Source: Bacteroidota bacterium (GTDB taxonomy: Bacteria > Bacteroidota > Ignavibacteria > Palsa-1295). From it: 64,000 nt of DNA. Below the pieces are notes generated by a model. It searched no databases. It saw only the letters and a program-made list of their open reading frames with translations, and was not told where the DNA came from. How positions within the stretch are numbered: position 1 is the stretch's first letter; every line of letters starts with the position of its first letter. The DNA lies in the NCBI GenBank assembly GCA_018266755.1, contig JAFDZW010000002.1:186001-250000 (forward strand), in the 5' to 3' direction. Position numbers and translations under genes: made by a program. Below are positions 20,038-28,984 of the stretch, piece by piece.

Positions 20038-22512
20038 ATGAGCCTATTGCCGAATACTACACGTCCGACCACACGACCGGCGTTCGTTGTCCTGGTGGCA
20101 ATGATCGTTGGTATTGTCTTCGCGAACAGCATGTCTTCGCTTCGTCCGGAGATTCTTCCGGTCGTGGTTGCCGCATTGGGAGTGTTGTTGCTCGGCGCCA
20201 TTCTCCTGCGCCGACATACACAATTGCAGTTGCTGCTCGTATGCACACTCTCGTGTGGGCTCGGGTTCGCGTCTCGGAGTTTTCAGCGTATTAGCTCGGA
20301 GCAGTCGATACTCACAACACTCTCCACAGGAGCAGAACGAAGCAGCGTTCTCTTCGGCACGGTCTTGCGGCAGGTACCCTCCGGGCCACGATCCGACCGG
20401 CTCGTCATCGGGCTCGATTCGATACGGTGCGATTCTGCAGTATTCACCACACCGAGCAAGATACTGCTCGCCGTACGACATCTGCCCGACTCGATCGGTA
20501 TTCCGATACCACGACGCGGAGAATATATCAAAGCATTTGCGGTGATCGAGAATGACACACGAATTCGCAACCCGTACGAATCACCCCGATTCTCACAGAT
20601 TCGACGTCAGTATGGTGTGGAGGCCGCCGCATTTGCCACAAGTCCGTTCGATGTTTATATAGTCGGCGGGATACCGCATCGCTCCATTACTGAGCAACTG
20701 ACGGATGCGTTCGATAGTGTGCGAGCGTCGATCGCTAACCGACTCGGAGCACTCTTTCCCGACACAGTGACGCGTGGTATTGTGCTCGCAGTTGTATTGG
20801 GCGACAAACGTTGGATCGACGAATCTACTACTACACAATTTCGTCAGGCCGGTCTCTCGCATATCCTCGTCGTGAGCGGCTTTAATGTCGGTATCGTTGC
20901 GTTACTCGTATACTACCTGCTTCGCTTCATCGGCCTGAGCCGACTACGACTGCGTATTCTCTGCTCGATGATCGTTGTCGCACTCTATGCGCTGACGATC
21001 GGCCTCGAACCGAGCGTCATTCGGGCACTCTCTACGGTTGAACTTGTCTTCCTTGCGCTGCTGCTTGAACGCAAACCGGACATCGGCAACATCACAGCGG
21101 CAACAGCGAGTATTGCGCTCGTCCTCGATCCGTCGCTCCTGTTCGATACGAGTTTCCAGCTTACGTACGGCGCGGTATTTGCATTGGTGTTGATCGCACC
21201 ACGTCTCGATGCGATCTGTATTAGCGACGACGTTCGTGAGAACCGAAGCTGGCGCGGGAGAATACGCTACTACATCTATGCAACCCTGGTCTCATCGACC
21301 GCCGTGACGCTCGGTCTGCTTCCGATCATGGTGTATGCATTTCATCGCGTAAGCGCTGTCGCGATTGTGACAAACCTCGTCGGGATTCCACTCGCAGGGC
21401 TGCTCACGTCGCTGAGCTTTCTGTTGATTCCGCTCTCGTTTCTTCCGCCGATTGCTTCGGTGTACGCGGAGCTGACCGGGGCGCTTGCATATTGTTTGAG
21501 GACACTCGCCTCTGTATCGGGCTCGCTTCATTGGTCATCATTTCCGATCGAGCAGCCGCATCGTGTCTATGTCGTTCTCTATGTTGTTGGATTGTGGTAC
21601 TTGATCCACAGTGACTCGTTCAAACGATTTGCCGCTCGCACCATTGTCATCGCATGCGCAGCAGCACTGCTCCTCATTGCCGACGTGCCGTTCGCGGCAA
21701 CCGTCGTCGCTCGCGATGGCGTACTCTCCGTTCTCTTTGCGGATGTCGGACAAGGCGACGCAATCCTTGTGCATACACCGCACGGGAAGAATATTATGAT
21801 CGACTTCGGCGGGCTCGATCACAATGATGACGCAATCGTGACACAGACGATCGTCCCTCTGCTCGAAGCCGAGGGCATGACGATTATTGATCATGGATTT
21901 CTGACGCACATGCATGTCGATCACTATGGCGGTGCGGCTGCGATGATGGAACGATATCCGCTTCACTCGCTGGTAACGAGCGGCGAACGCTCGTCGGCCG
22001 CCAGCGCACTTGCTCTCGATCGTGCGACCCGGGCAATGCATATTCCAGTGATGCGAACACGTCGAGGCTGTATGTATGACCTTGGGGACAGCATCAAACT
22101 TTACGTTCTGAATCCGACGAGCAGCGAAGCCGTTGCCCGCACAGACATGAACCACCATTCACTCGTGCTGAAGTTGTGTTACGGAACGACCTCCCTCCTC
22201 TTTCTCGGAGATATCGAAGCCTCGGATGAGTCTCGTCTCGTGAACGATTACGGGACGTTTCTTCGATCCGATGTCGTAAAGGTTGCGCATCACGGGAGCC
22301 GCTACAGCTCCGATCCCGCGTTCGCCGAACTGGTGAAGCCTGCGATCGCCGTAGTGTCAGTCGGAGAACATAACTCGTTCGGTCATCCTGCTCGTCGTGC
22401 GCTATCGGTTTGGACTCGCAGCGGAGCGCAGGTGTATCGTACGGATCGTGACGGAGCGGTTCTTATTCACTCGGACGGCAATACGATCCGACGTGACGAT
22501 TGGCGTCGATAG
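20038..22512 (+). CDS. comEC: ComEC/Rec2-type DNA uptake channel
   Basis: 824 residues. Inner-membrane protein that passes single-stranded DNA into the cytoplasm during natural transformation. Several hydrophobic segments start the protein. The Competence domain core is seen in WIDESTTTQFRQAGLSHILV followed by SGFNVGIVALL (about residues 260-295). The C-terminal metallo-beta-lactamase domain starts near residue 563 with DVGQGDAILVHTP and has HMHVDHYGG (about residue 622) and HHGSRYSSD (about residue 750). All three usual regions are present at normal length. A TAnnTTTG promoter lies just upstream. Other competence genes are not in the window. Confidence 0.92.
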   Translation: MSLLPNTTRPTTRPAFVVLVAMIVGIVFANSMSSLRPEILPVVVAALGVLLLGAILLRRHTQLQLLLVCTLSCGLGFASRSFQRISSEQSILTTLSTGAERSSVLFGTVLRQVPSGPRSDRLVIGLDSIRCDSAVFTTPSKILLAVRHLPDSIGIPIPRRGEYIKAFAVIENDTRIRNPYESPRFSQIRRQYGVEAAAFATSPFDVYIVGGIPHRSITEQLTDAFDSVRASIANRLGALFPDTVTRGIVLAVVLGDKRWIDESTTTQFRQAGLSHILVVSGFNVGIVALLVYYLLRFIGLSRLRLRILCSMIVVALYALTIGLEPSVIRALSTVELVFLALLLERKPDIGNITAATASIALVLDPSLLFDTSFQLTYGAVFALVLIAPRLDAICISDDVRENRSWRGRIRYYIYATLVSSTAVTLGLLPIMVYAFHRVSAVAIVTNLVGIPLAGLLTSLSFLLIPLSFLPPIASVYAELTGALAYCLRTLASVSGSLHWSSFPIEQPHRVYVVLYVVGLWYLIHSDSFKRFAARTIVIACAAALLLIADVPFAATVVARDGVLSVLFADVGQGDAILVHTPHGKNIMIDFGGLDHNDDAIVTQTIVPLLEAEGMTIIDHGFLTHMHVDHYGGAAAMMERYPLHSLVTSGERSSAASALALDRATRAMHIPVMRTRRGCMYDLGDSIKLYVLNPTSSEAVARTDMNHHSLVLKLCYGTTSLLFLGDIEASDESRLVNDYGTFLRSDVVKVAHHGSRYSSDPAFAELVKPAIAVVSVGEHNSFGHPARRALSVWTRSGAQVYRTDRDGAVLIHSDGNTIRRDDWRR

Positions 22513-22518
22513 CACATA

Positions 22519-23394
22519 TTATGGTTTGAGCCAGTGCCACTTGACAATGGGCGAGACCTGCACCGCTGGGAGTGGGATTCTGTAGTGGCTGAGGATTTCT
22601 GCGATGATCCTCCATGTATCTCCCTCGATCGGGAGTTGCCGCAGATCGAGATCGACGCCAAGATACACAAGCGATTTCGGTGTCAGCCCCTGCCGTGATG
22701 GGAGGAATGCGGAACTGGTGAGGTTTTCGACACCGTACCCGATCGCCGGTCGCAGCCATGCCGGATATGCGCCGCCGATATAATCATGAATATCCATCGA
22801 AAGCCAAAAGAACTGCGATTCGTCGTCATCGAGCAATCCGCGGAATGCACCTTCGTGATATGCCTGCGAGGGCCAGACGCCGATCTTATAATCGAAACGT
22901 TTCAGATACGGCACATACTCCTTGGCCAGCGAAAAGCTCGCACCCATGATGTCGCCGAATTCATCGCCCGGCGAGAAGCCGTAGTACGGTTCGTTCCCAT
23001 GGAAGCCGTCGCCGATCTCGACCATCGTTTGTGCAAGAAACGAGGATGCAAACCCTAACCAAGCAGACGTTGTACGATCGACTCCCGCCTCGCTATAGCA
23101 GAGCTTGACGACATCGGCACAGATATAGGAATACATCGCATGGCCGAGTTTATCGGCATGCAAGGCATAGGGCGGATCGTTCGAAAAATAGAACGGGACT
23201 TTATTGCTATTGCGCCAGAAGTCATAGTAGTTCTGGCCGATCGCGATGCCGAGCACAGCTGCCGGTGCGAGCGATGCGGCGACGATGCCGAGCGTGGTCG
23301 GTTTGGCTGCCGAATCCAATTGTTGCGCAACGACAATCCTGCAGCACAATGCCGAGAGAAGCAGAACGACGCCGAGGTACCGCAAGCGTGTCAA
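22519..23394 (-). CDS. DUF2279-like membrane-associated protein
   Basis: 291 residues. A signal peptide (LGVVLLLSALCCRIVVAQQ) is followed by a hydrophobic stretch. The segment HADKLGHAMYSYICADVVK (about residues 78-96) and the later GDEFGDIMGASFSL are characteristic of DUF2279/YfiM-like proteins. Function unknown; an envelope location is likely. It converges on comEC with 6 bases between stops and lies 20 bases downstream of kbl on the same strand. Confidence 0.75.
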   Translation of the reverse strand: MTRLRYLGVVLLLSALCCRIVVAQQLDSAAKPTTLGIVAASLAPAAVLGIAIGQNYYDFWRNSNKVPFYFSNDPPYALHADKLGHAMYSYICADVVKLCYSEAGVDRTTSAWLGFASSFLAQTMVEIGDGFHGNEPYYGFSPGDEFGDIMGASFSLAKEYVPYLKRFDYKIGVWPSQAYHEGAFRGLLDDDESQFFWLSMDIHDYIGGAYPAWLRPAIGYGVENLTSSAFLPSRQGLTPKSLVYLGVDLDLRQLPIEGDTWRIIAEILSHYRIPLPAVQVSPIVKWHWLKP

Positions 23395-23414
23395 ATTGCT
23401 GTGAAAGTGTTACA

Positions 23415-24608
23415 TTACTTGATGACGCCAAGCGTCGTGCCGATCTTCGTGAATGCGGCGATCGCTTTATTGAGATGTTCCTTCTCGTGTGCTGCCGAAA
23501 TCTGCACACGAATACGTGCCTGGCCTTTCGGCACGACCGGATAAAAGAAGCCGATCACGTAGATGCCTTCGTCAAGCAACGACTTCGCGAACTGCTGTGC
23601 GAGCGGTGCATCGTAGAGCATGATCGGGCAGATGGGATGCACACCAGGTTTGATATCGAAGCCGGCGGCGGTCATCTGCTCGCGGAAGTAAGTGGTGTTC
23701 CACTCGAGCTTGTCGCGAAGCGCTGTCGTCTCCGAGATCATCTTCACGACCTCTAATGCAGCACCGGCGATCGGCGGCGGAACGGAGTTCGAGAAAAGGT
23801 ACGGCCGCGAACGCTGGCGGAGCATATCGATAATCTCCTTGCGACCCGACGTGAAACCGCCTGCCGCACCACCGAGCGCTTTACCGAGCGTCGAGGTAAT
23901 GATATCGACGCGACCCATGACATTCTTGTACTCGATCGATCCGCGGCCGGTCTTGCCGACAAAACCGGTGGCGTGGCTGTCGTCCACCATCACCAGCGCG
24001 TCGTATTTCTCGGCAAGGTCGCAGATCTCATCGAGCTTCGCGATGAAGCCGTCCATCGAGAATACGCCGTCGGTGACAACGACCCGACGGCGTGCGCCTT
24101 TCGCTTCGATGAGGCAGCGTTCGAGGTCTGCCATATCGCAGTTCTTGTAGCGGTAGCGAGCGGCCTTCGAGAGTCTGATGCCGTCGATGATCGACGCGTG
24201 GTTCAGCTCGTCGCTGATGATTGCGTCTTGCTCGCCGAAAAGCGGTTCAAACACACCGCCATTCGCATCGAAGCATGCCATGTAAAGAATGGTGTCCTCG
24301 GTGTGGAGAAAGGTCGAGATCTCGCGTTCGAGCTGTTTGTGCAGATCTTCGGTACCGCAGATAAATCGGACGCTCGACATGCCATACCCATGCGTATCGA
24401 GCGCATGATGCGCCGCCTTGATAACTCGCGGATGCGACGAAAGACCGAGATAATTATTCGCACAGAAATTCAGAAACGACCCGGCACGGCCTTCGACCTC
24501 GATCTCGACACCTTGCGGAGAAGTGATGATACGCTCGTCTTTGTATAGACCCGATGATTTAATTTCGGCGAGTTCGGCCTGTAGTTGTTCTTTCGTTGCT
24601 CCGTACAT
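23415..24608 (-). CDS. kbl: Glycine C-acetyltransferase (2-amino-3-ketobutyrate CoA ligase)
   Basis: 397 residues, PLP enzyme of the alpha-oxoamine synthase family. It splits 2-amino-3-oxobutyrate with CoA into glycine and acetyl-CoA, the second step of threonine breakdown. Kbl-typical [14 protein letters not shown] (about residue 47), [10 protein letters not shown] (about residue 210) and the PLP-lysine region [14 protein letters not shown] (about residue 240) are present. No threonine dehydrogenase gene is adjacent, so serine palmitoyltransferase-like or other related activity cannot be excluded, though similarity to Kbl is strong. A 7-bp tandem repeat lies directly before its start codon. 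Confidence 0.9.
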   Translation of the reverse strand: MYGATKEQLQAELAEIKSSGLYKDERIITSPQGVEIEVEGRAGSFLNFCANNYLGLSSHPRVIKAAHHALDTHGYGMSSVRFICGTEDLHKQLEREISTFLHTEDTILYMACFDANGGVFEPLFGEQDAIISDELNHASIIDGIRLSKAARYRYKNCDMADLERCLIEAKGARRRVVVTDGVFSMDGFIAKLDEICDLAEKYDALVMVDDSHATGFVGKTGRGSIEYKNVMGRVDIITSTLGKALGGAAGGFTSGRKEIIDMLRQRSRPYLFSNSVPPPIAGAALEVVKMISETTALRDKLEWNTTYFREQMTAAGFDIKPGVHPICPIMLYDAPLAQQFAKSLLDEGIYVIGFFYPVVPKGQARIRVQISAAHEKEHLNKAIAAFTKIGTTLGVIK

Positions 24609-24613
24609 GATAG

Positions 24614-24641
24614 TAGCCAGTAGTCAGTAGTCAGTAGTCAG
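24614..24641. repeat. 7-bp tandem repeat (TAGTCAG)4
   Basis: Four consecutive heptamers, one with a single change (TAGCCAG, then TAGTCAG three times). They sit 5 bases upstream of the kbl start codon, between kbl and the nucleosidase gene. Similar heptamer arrays with different units occur at three other gene edges in this window. Confidence 0.9.
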
Positions 24642-24657
24642 GGTTAACGAATTCATG

Positions 24658-25404
24658 CTATGACAGCATTCCCCGAATAATACCTCGAGAATAGTGTGCC
24701 GCGATGTACTCGACGAACTGCGGAAAATCGATGACGGCCGAATGATCGGCCTTATCACTGATCGCGCGGATCACGACGAATGGAATGCCGTGTTCGTAAC
24801 AGACTTGCGCGACGGCCGCGCCTTCCATCTCGATGCACTGTAGTCCCGGCAATGCGTCGCGAAGCTCCGCGGTCTTGTTGGGATCGGCAATAAAGAGATC
24901 GCCGCTTGCAATGAGGCCGCTCGTGACTCGCGGAGTAGTAATACGATACGTATCGAGGTGCTTTGTTTCAATGTCGGATGTAATACCCGATGCATACTCG
25001 GCGGCAGCCTGTACCGCTTGTCTGAGCAGTGTAGCATCGGACGCAAAATGCGATATGCCGAGCAGCGGGATCTCGAACCGCTTCATCAGCGGAACGGCGC
25101 TGGCATCGACGTCGTGCTGGACGAGTTCAGTCGAGATAACGATGTCGCCAATTTCAAGGCTTGGATCAACTCCTCCTGCGACACCAGTAAAGATTACCTT
25201 CGAGACGCCGAACGTGTTGATGAGCGTCGTTGCCGTTTGCGCTGCAGCAACTTTGCCCCATCTCGACAGGGCCAAGACTACGTCGTGTCCGTAAAGCGTA
25301 CCGCGAAGGTATCGTCGCCCGGCGATAGTCGTTTCGTCACGTCGCTCGAGGTCGCCAATCAGCAGGCGGATCTCGTCGTCCATTGCAGAGAGGATGCCGA
25401 TCAT
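24658..25404 (-). CDS. mtnN: 5'-methylthioadenosine/S-adenosylhomocysteine nucleosidase
   Basis: 248 residues. It cleaves adenine from MTA and SAH in SAM recycling. The start MIGILSAMDDEIRLL, the phosphorylase-fold segment FTGVAGGVDPSLEIGD (about residue 72), IEMEGAAVAQVC (about residue 192) and the catalytic-Asp segment VIRAISDKADHS (about residue 212) are all typical. The start overlaps the end of the class V aminotransferase gene by 4 bases. Confidence 0.92.
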   Translation of the reverse strand: MIGILSAMDDEIRLLIGDLERRDETTIAGRRYLRGTLYGHDVVLALSRWGKVAAAQTATTLINTFGVSKVIFTGVAGGVDPSLEIGDIVISTELVQHDVDASAVPLMKRFEIPLLGISHFASDATLLRQAVQAAAEYASGITSDIETKHLDTYRITTPRVTSGLIASGDLFIADPNKTAELRDALPGLQCIEMEGAAVAQVCYEHGIPFVVIRAISDKADHSAVIDFPQFVEYIAAHYSRGIIRGMLS

Positions 25405-26570
25405 CCTAAGATCCCCTTAGCTCGAAGCTCGGTCAACACCTCCGCGAGTCGTTCGTACTCAGAAAGTTCGTTGTAGATCTGAACCGAGAAACGGAGCAGC
25501 AGTTCGCCATTGACCTTCAATGCCGGGACTTCTATCTGATAGTTGTCAAAGATCGTATCGTGTAGACGCAGTACCGATTCATCCGTCGCTGCAGGATTCC
25601 CTGGAAGCGGCATCGTGCAGAGGGAGGTCAGCATGGATGTCGGGGCTCCGAACGGCACTCCGAGAGCCTTAGTAACAACCTCTCGTGCTTTGAGGGTGAC
25701 TTCGGCATTATAGGATCGAACCTCGCCAATGCCGTGCTCCTCGAGGAAATCCATTCCGGCGCCAATCGAAAGCAGCGCCGTTAGGTCGCGGGTCCCGACC
25801 CAACCGAACTCGAGTTGATAATTCTTTCCGTAATGCTCGGAGATCACAACGGGATGGATCTTCGGCTGCAGCGTCCGTTTCGTCCACAAGAATGCTGCGC
25901 CTTTCGGAGCGAAAAGCCATTTGTGGCAGTTGCCGCTGTAGTAATCGACGTCGAGAGCTGCAATGTCGATGTCGAGCATTCCCGGAGCGTGGGCCCCGTC
26001 GATCATCACAGTGATGCCGCGTTCCTTCAGGATCGGGATGATCCGTTCAATCGGGAACACGATGCCGGTCGAGCTGGTAACATGATCGATCAATGCGAAC
26101 TTCGTCCGAGCCGTAATCTTCGAAACGATGGCGTCGATCACCTGCTGAGGGTCGTCGATCGGAAACGGGACATAGGCTTCGACGACCGTTGCTCCGCTAG
26201 TATCGGCAACGTAATCCAACGTCTTGCGAACCGCTCCATAGACGTGGGATGTGGTCAGCAGTTCGTCGCCCGGAGAAAACTCCGGTATCAATGATCGAAG
26301 AACGGCGTTGATCCCCATCGTCGCATTTTCGACGAAGACGATGTCCTGGGAATCGGCCTTAATGAAGGATGCCAGTCGTTCGCGGATCGGCTCAATAGCC
26401 TCGGGGAAGTCGCGTTTGAAGAACCGGATCGGTTCCGATTCGAGCCGTTCCTGCCAGTCGCGTTGAACGTCCAGTACGACCTTCGGCGTCGCGCCGAAGG
26501 AGCCGTGGTTGAGGAACGTGATGTTCGGGTCCAGGAGCCATTCGCGGTGTATCGCCTTGCCAAATCGCAT
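25401..26570 (-). CDS. Class V aminotransferase-fold PLP enzyme (isopenicillin N epimerase-like)
   Basis: 389 residues. The N-terminus ITFLNHGSFGATPKVVLD is typical of the isopenicillin-N-epimerase/cysteine-desulfurase-like group. The cofactor-binding region includes MIDGAHAPGMLDID (about residue 190) and the Schiff-base lysine in YYSGNCHKWLFAPKGAAFL (about residue 220). The substrate is unknown; members include epimerases, selenocysteine lyase-like and hercynylcysteine lyase-like enzymes. It is coupled to mtnN by a 4-base overlap. Confidence 0.87.
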   Translation of the reverse strand: MRFGKAIHREWLLDPNITFLNHGSFGATPKVVLDVQRDWQERLESEPIRFFKRDFPEAIEPIRERLASFIKADSQDIVFVENATMGINAVLRSLIPEFSPGDELLTTSHVYGAVRKTLDYVADTSGATVVEAYVPFPIDDPQQVIDAIVSKITARTKFALIDHVTSSTGIVFPIERIIPILKERGITVMIDGAHAPGMLDIDIAALDVDYYSGNCHKWLFAPKGAAFLWTKRTLQPKIHPVVISEHYGKNYQLEFGWVGTRDLTALLSIGAGMDFLEEHGIGEVRSYNAEVTLKAREVVTKALGVPFGAPTSMLTSLCTMPLPGNPAATDESVLRLHDTIFDNYQIEVPALKVNGELLLRFSVQIYNELSEYERLAEVLTELRAKGILG

Positions 26571-26637
26571 CGGGTGCCGTCTAAAAAGAAAGTAGGAACA
26601 TCCACCGAATGTCGTCAGTTACAGTCCGTGCAACAAT

Positions 26638-26719
26638 GGAGGGCTCGCATAATGGTATTGCAGCAGTCTTGAAAACTGCCGGCCGCAAGGCTATGAGAGT
26701 TCGAATCCCTCGCCCTCCG
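26638..26719 (+). tRNA. tRNA-Ser (anticodon TGA)
   Basis: The 7-bp acceptor stem GGAGGGC/GCCCTCC, a 3-bp D stem, and a perfect anticodon stem GCAGT/ACTGC with loop CTTGAAA place TGA as anticodon. A 15-base variable arm with its own GCC/GGC stem marks a class II (Ser) tRNA. The T loop is TTCGAAT; its 5-bp stem has one A-C mismatch. The discriminator is G and CCA is not encoded, consistent with the CCA-adding enzyme in this window. Confidence 0.93.
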
Positions 26720-26736
26720 CACCTTCCAAAGATGCG

Positions 26737-26764
26737 AAAAGCCTCCGAGATCGGAGGCTTTTTT
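26737..26764. terminator. Strong terminator after tRNA-Ser and tatB-like gene
   Basis: A 10-bp GC-rich stem (GCCTCCGA/TCGGAGGC extended by A/T pairs) has AAAA before and TTTTTT after. It is symmetrical and can stop both the rightward tRNA transcript and the leftward tat transcript. Confidence 0.93.
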
Positions 26765-26787
26765 CATATCGGTTGTCAACTTCCGAA

Positions 26788-27114
26788 TTACGGATTTGTC
26801 GTCGTCGCCTCGGGTGTCGAAGTCGGCAATGTCGGCGCTACGACCGGTGCGTCCATCGCCTTTGCGGCTTCGTGGATCGGTGCGGATGCAGCGATGACCT
26901 GGTTCTCAAAGTTGGTCTTCGCTACCGCCAGCGCCTCCATCGGCTCTTTGATCGCCGTCTTGACCTGCTCTTCCAACCCATCCTTCGCCTCGCGGAATTT
27001 TCTGAGGCCTTTACCCAGGCTTGAAGCCAGTTCGGGGATCTTCTTCGGCCCGAAGAAGATCAGCACCACGAGGAATATCAGGAGCAATTCGCCCCCGCCA
27101 AGATTTTCGAACAT
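26788..27114 (-). CDS. Twin-arginine translocase TatA/TatB-family subunit, longer form
   Basis: 108 residues. One N-terminal transmembrane helix (ELLLIFLVVLIFFG) leads into the hinge and amphipathic helix GPKKIPELASSLGKGLRKF, the hallmark of TatA/B. A longer Ala/Pro/Thr-rich tail follows. The longer tail and its position after a short TatA suggest a TatB-like role. It inserts in the inner membrane as part of the Tat pore for folded proteins. No tatC is in the window. The gap to the upstream tatA is 27 bases. Confidence 0.88.
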   Translation of the reverse strand: MFENLGGGELLLIFLVVLIFFGPKKIPELASSLGKGLRKFREAKDGLEEQVKTAIKEPMEALAVAKTNFENQVIAASAPIHEAAKAMDAPVVAPTLPTSTPEATTTNP

Positions 27115-27141
27115 ACGATGTTCTCCTTCTATGCGGTGGAC

Positions 27142-27318
27142 TTACTGAGCCTTCTTTTCAGCTTCGTCGTCATGGCTTTCGCCTGCCGAAGCCTTCTTAA
27201 ACTCGTGCATTCCCTTGCCAAGCCCGCGCATCAATTCCGGGATCTTCTTGCCGCCGAAAAACAGCATGATGATCGCCACGATGACGAGAAGCTCGAATGC
27301 TCCCAGATTCTTAAACAT
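27142..27318 (-). CDS. tatA: Twin-arginine translocase subunit TatA, short form
   Basis: 58 residues, translated from the ATG at 27318: [20 protein letters not shown], then [20 protein letters not shown] and an acidic/Lys tail. A single transmembrane helix followed by the conserved FFGxKKIPEL hinge and an amphipathic helix identify TatA. Its N-terminus is close to that of the neighbouring longer Tat protein (both MF-x-NLG), suggesting duplication. It is preceded by a 230-base gap containing a hairpin repeat. Confidence 0.9.
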   Translation of the reverse strand: MFKNLGAFELLVIVAIIMLFFGGKKIPELMRGLGKGMHEFKKASAGESHDDEAEKKAQ

Positions 27319-27502
27319 TAGCTATCTTCCTCTTTTTAGTATTGTGATGGGTGGGTACGAATTCCGCCCAAATGCCAAACTCCGCCTTCGGGGGATAGGT
27401 TCGCCGGATGGAATGTAACCGCCGTCTTTGCGACCGAAGGGGAAATCCGGGCCTGCTGACGGCCAGGCGTTTGCTGGCAATCCTTCAGAGCGCTGCCTCC
27501 CC

Positions 27503-27540
27503 AGATTCCTCATTGCAGCAACGGCTGCATTCGGAATGAC
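27503..27540. repeat. Hairpin repeat remnant, GTCATTCCGA type
   Basis: On the minus strand it reads GTCATTCCGAATGCAGC, a loop, then GCTGCAATGAGGAATC: a broken inverted repeat. Its ends (GTCATTC ... GAATC) resemble the larger hairpin repeats near 28.8, 40.5 and 56.9 kb. It lies 9 bases past the end of the small membrane-protein gene. Confidence 0.55.
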
Positions 27541-27548
27541 GACAACGC

Positions 27549-27689
27549 TCAATGCTGCTCGAACCACGACGTCTGGTATTTCCCTTTGCGGCCGCCGCGA
27601 ACGTTCTTCAAAAAACCGAGGATCGTCACCACGAGTGCGAGGCCCCCGATCGCAAACACAACCAGTTCGAGTATGCTGCCTGCTGTCAT
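27549..27689 (-). CDS. Small single-pass membrane protein (46 aa)
   Basis: The start is the ATG at 27689, 27 bases after purQ. The protein begins MTAGSILELVVFAIGGLALV, has one transmembrane helix (about residues 5-29) and then a strongly basic stretch (RGGRKGK), so the C-terminus is probably cytoplasmic. It is followed by tatA 230 bases on. No family is recognised. Spacing and strand suggest co-transcription with purSQ. Support is moderate because it is short, but the hydrophobic-then-basic layout is hard to explain by chance. Confidence 0.6.
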   Translation of the reverse strand: MTAGSILELVVFAIGGLALVVTILGFLKNVRGGRKGKYQTSWFEQH

Positions 27690-27716
27690 TGTGAGAGTCC
27701 GAAAACTTCGTATGGA

Positions 27717-28463
27717 TTAACTACGCTCCGATACCAGTACCCCGCCGGAACGAACGTTCGACACGACCGTATCGAAGTGCTTCTTCAGCGAGCGGAATAC
27801 CCCAAGCCCGTCGGCACTGCCAAGCGCCACGTCGCAGGCCCGCTCCGGATGCGGCATCATCCCGAGCACATTACCCGTCTTGTTGACGATACCCGCGATG
27901 TTGTTGATCGAGCCGTTCGGATTCGCTTGGTCGGTGATGTTGCCCGGCTCATCCGAATACCGGAACACAACCTGATTGTTCGCTTCGAGCTCTGCGATCA
28001 CTTCAGGGTCGGCAAGGTAATTACCTTCGCCGTGCGCGATCGGGACCTTGATCACTTGTCCGTTGCCGTACTCGCTCGTGAAGCGCGTCGAGGTATTCTC
28101 GGTGCGCAGCGTGAGAAACTTGCAGCGAAACTTGAGTTGGTTGTTTCGCACGAGTACTCCGGGCAACAGACCGCTTTCGCAGAGCACCTGAAACCCGTTG
28201 CAGATACCAATGACCGTACCGCCGTCGTTTGCGAAACGGATGACATCCTTCATCACCGGCGAGAACCGTGCGATAGCCCCGGTTCGGAGATAGTCGCCGA
28301 ACGAGAAGCCGCCGGGAAGGATCACGAGATCGACGTTCTTGCCGATCGAGTCGTCTTTATGCCAAACGAACTCGGTATCCGGTTCGCCGAGAATATTCTT
28401 GACGGCGTAGATCGCGTCGTGGTCGCAGTTCGAGCCCGGGAATTGGACGATGCGTGTCCTCAT
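27717..28463 (-). CDS. purQ: Phosphoribosylformylglycinamidine synthase subunit PurQ
   Basis: 248 residues. Glutaminase subunit that feeds ammonia to PurL in the fourth step of purine synthesis. It starts MRTRIVQFPGSNCDHD, with the oxyanion strand LPGGFSFGDYLRTGAIA (about residue 50), the nucleophile elbow GICNGFQVL (Cys about residue 86) and the C-terminal GMMPHPERACD holding the catalytic His/Glu. It overlaps purS by 4 bases. purL is not in the window. Confidence 0.96.
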   Translation of the reverse strand: MRTRIVQFPGSNCDHDAIYAVKNILGEPDTEFVWHKDDSIGKNVDLVILPGGFSFGDYLRTGAIARFSPVMKDVIRFANDGGTVIGICNGFQVLCESGLLPGVLVRNNQLKFRCKFLTLRTENTSTRFTSEYGNGQVIKVPIAHGEGNYLADPEVIAELEANNQVVFRYSDEPGNITDQANPNGSINNIAGIVNKTGNVLGMMPHPERACDVALGSADGLGVFRSLKKHFDTVVSNVRSGGVLVSERS

Positions 28464-28723
28464 GCGCCCGCCACCTCCCGCACCTCGACGATGCGGAATG
28501 TCTCCATGATCGGATTGGCAAGCAGTTCGTGGCTCGACTTCTCGGCGACCTTGATCGCCTCCTGTTTCGATGCTGCATTCACATCGAGGCGGATGAACTT
28601 TCCGATCCGGACGTCACCAACCTCTTTCATGCCAAGCGATTCGAGCGCATGATGCGTCGCCTTCCCCTGCGGATCGAGAATCGCCTCTTTCCGCTCCGTT
28701 GCTACATAGACTTGGTAGTGCAT
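28460..28723 (-). CDS. purS: Phosphoribosylformylglycinamidine synthase subunit PurS
   Basis: 87 residues from the ATG at 28723 (MHYQVYVATERKEAILDPQG). Earlier in-frame ATGs at 28729 and 28738 would add 2 or 5 residues that do not fit the family start. The segment DPQGKATHHALESLGM is the PurS signature. The protein forms a small dimer that docks PurQ to the short form of PurL. Its stop overlaps the purQ start. Confidence 0.95.
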   Translation of the reverse strand: MHYQVYVATERKEAILDPQGKATHHALESLGMKEVGDVRIGKFIRLDVNAASKQEAIKVAEKSSHELLANPIMETFRIVEVREVAGA

Positions 28724-28774
28724 AGGCATAGATAACAAACCTCGCGTCGGCTTAGTGCGAATCCCCTCTGTGAG

Positions 28775-28890
28775 GTAGTGGCTCAGTTTGAAACGGTGTA
28801 AAGCTCCGTCATTCTGAGCAACGCGAAGAATCCCTTGCTGAAACCCTGCATGGCTCCGCCACAGGGATTCTTCACGTTGCTCAGAATGAC
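28775..28890. repeat. Dispersed hairpin element, copy A
   Basis: It opens with GTAGTGGCTCAGTTTGAAA (28775-28793), the same end sequence as copy B near 40.5 kb. The hairpin 28808-28890 has two 27-base arms (GTCATTCTGAGCAACGCGAA ... and its complement) that match at 26 of 27 positions. The loop shares GGCTCCGCCA with copy B. No transposase gene lies nearby. A clear right-hand terminal repeat was not found in this copy. Confidence 0.8.
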
Positions 28891-28984
28891 GTGCTATTCT
28901 AGAGTCAAAATGCGCCGCTGCGCCGTCCGACTCTATCGTTCAGAAGTCTCACCACTCGGGCACACACCTGGAAGGAGGCTTCGC

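Noticed and set aside
26638-26719. tRNA-Ser as an integration site
   Set aside because: No integrase and no repeat of the tRNA 3' end was noticed nearby.
27552-28652. Long rightward open frame of 366 codons
   Set aside because: It lies opposite purQ and purS, which are unambiguous; GC-rich codon bias creates such antisense frames.
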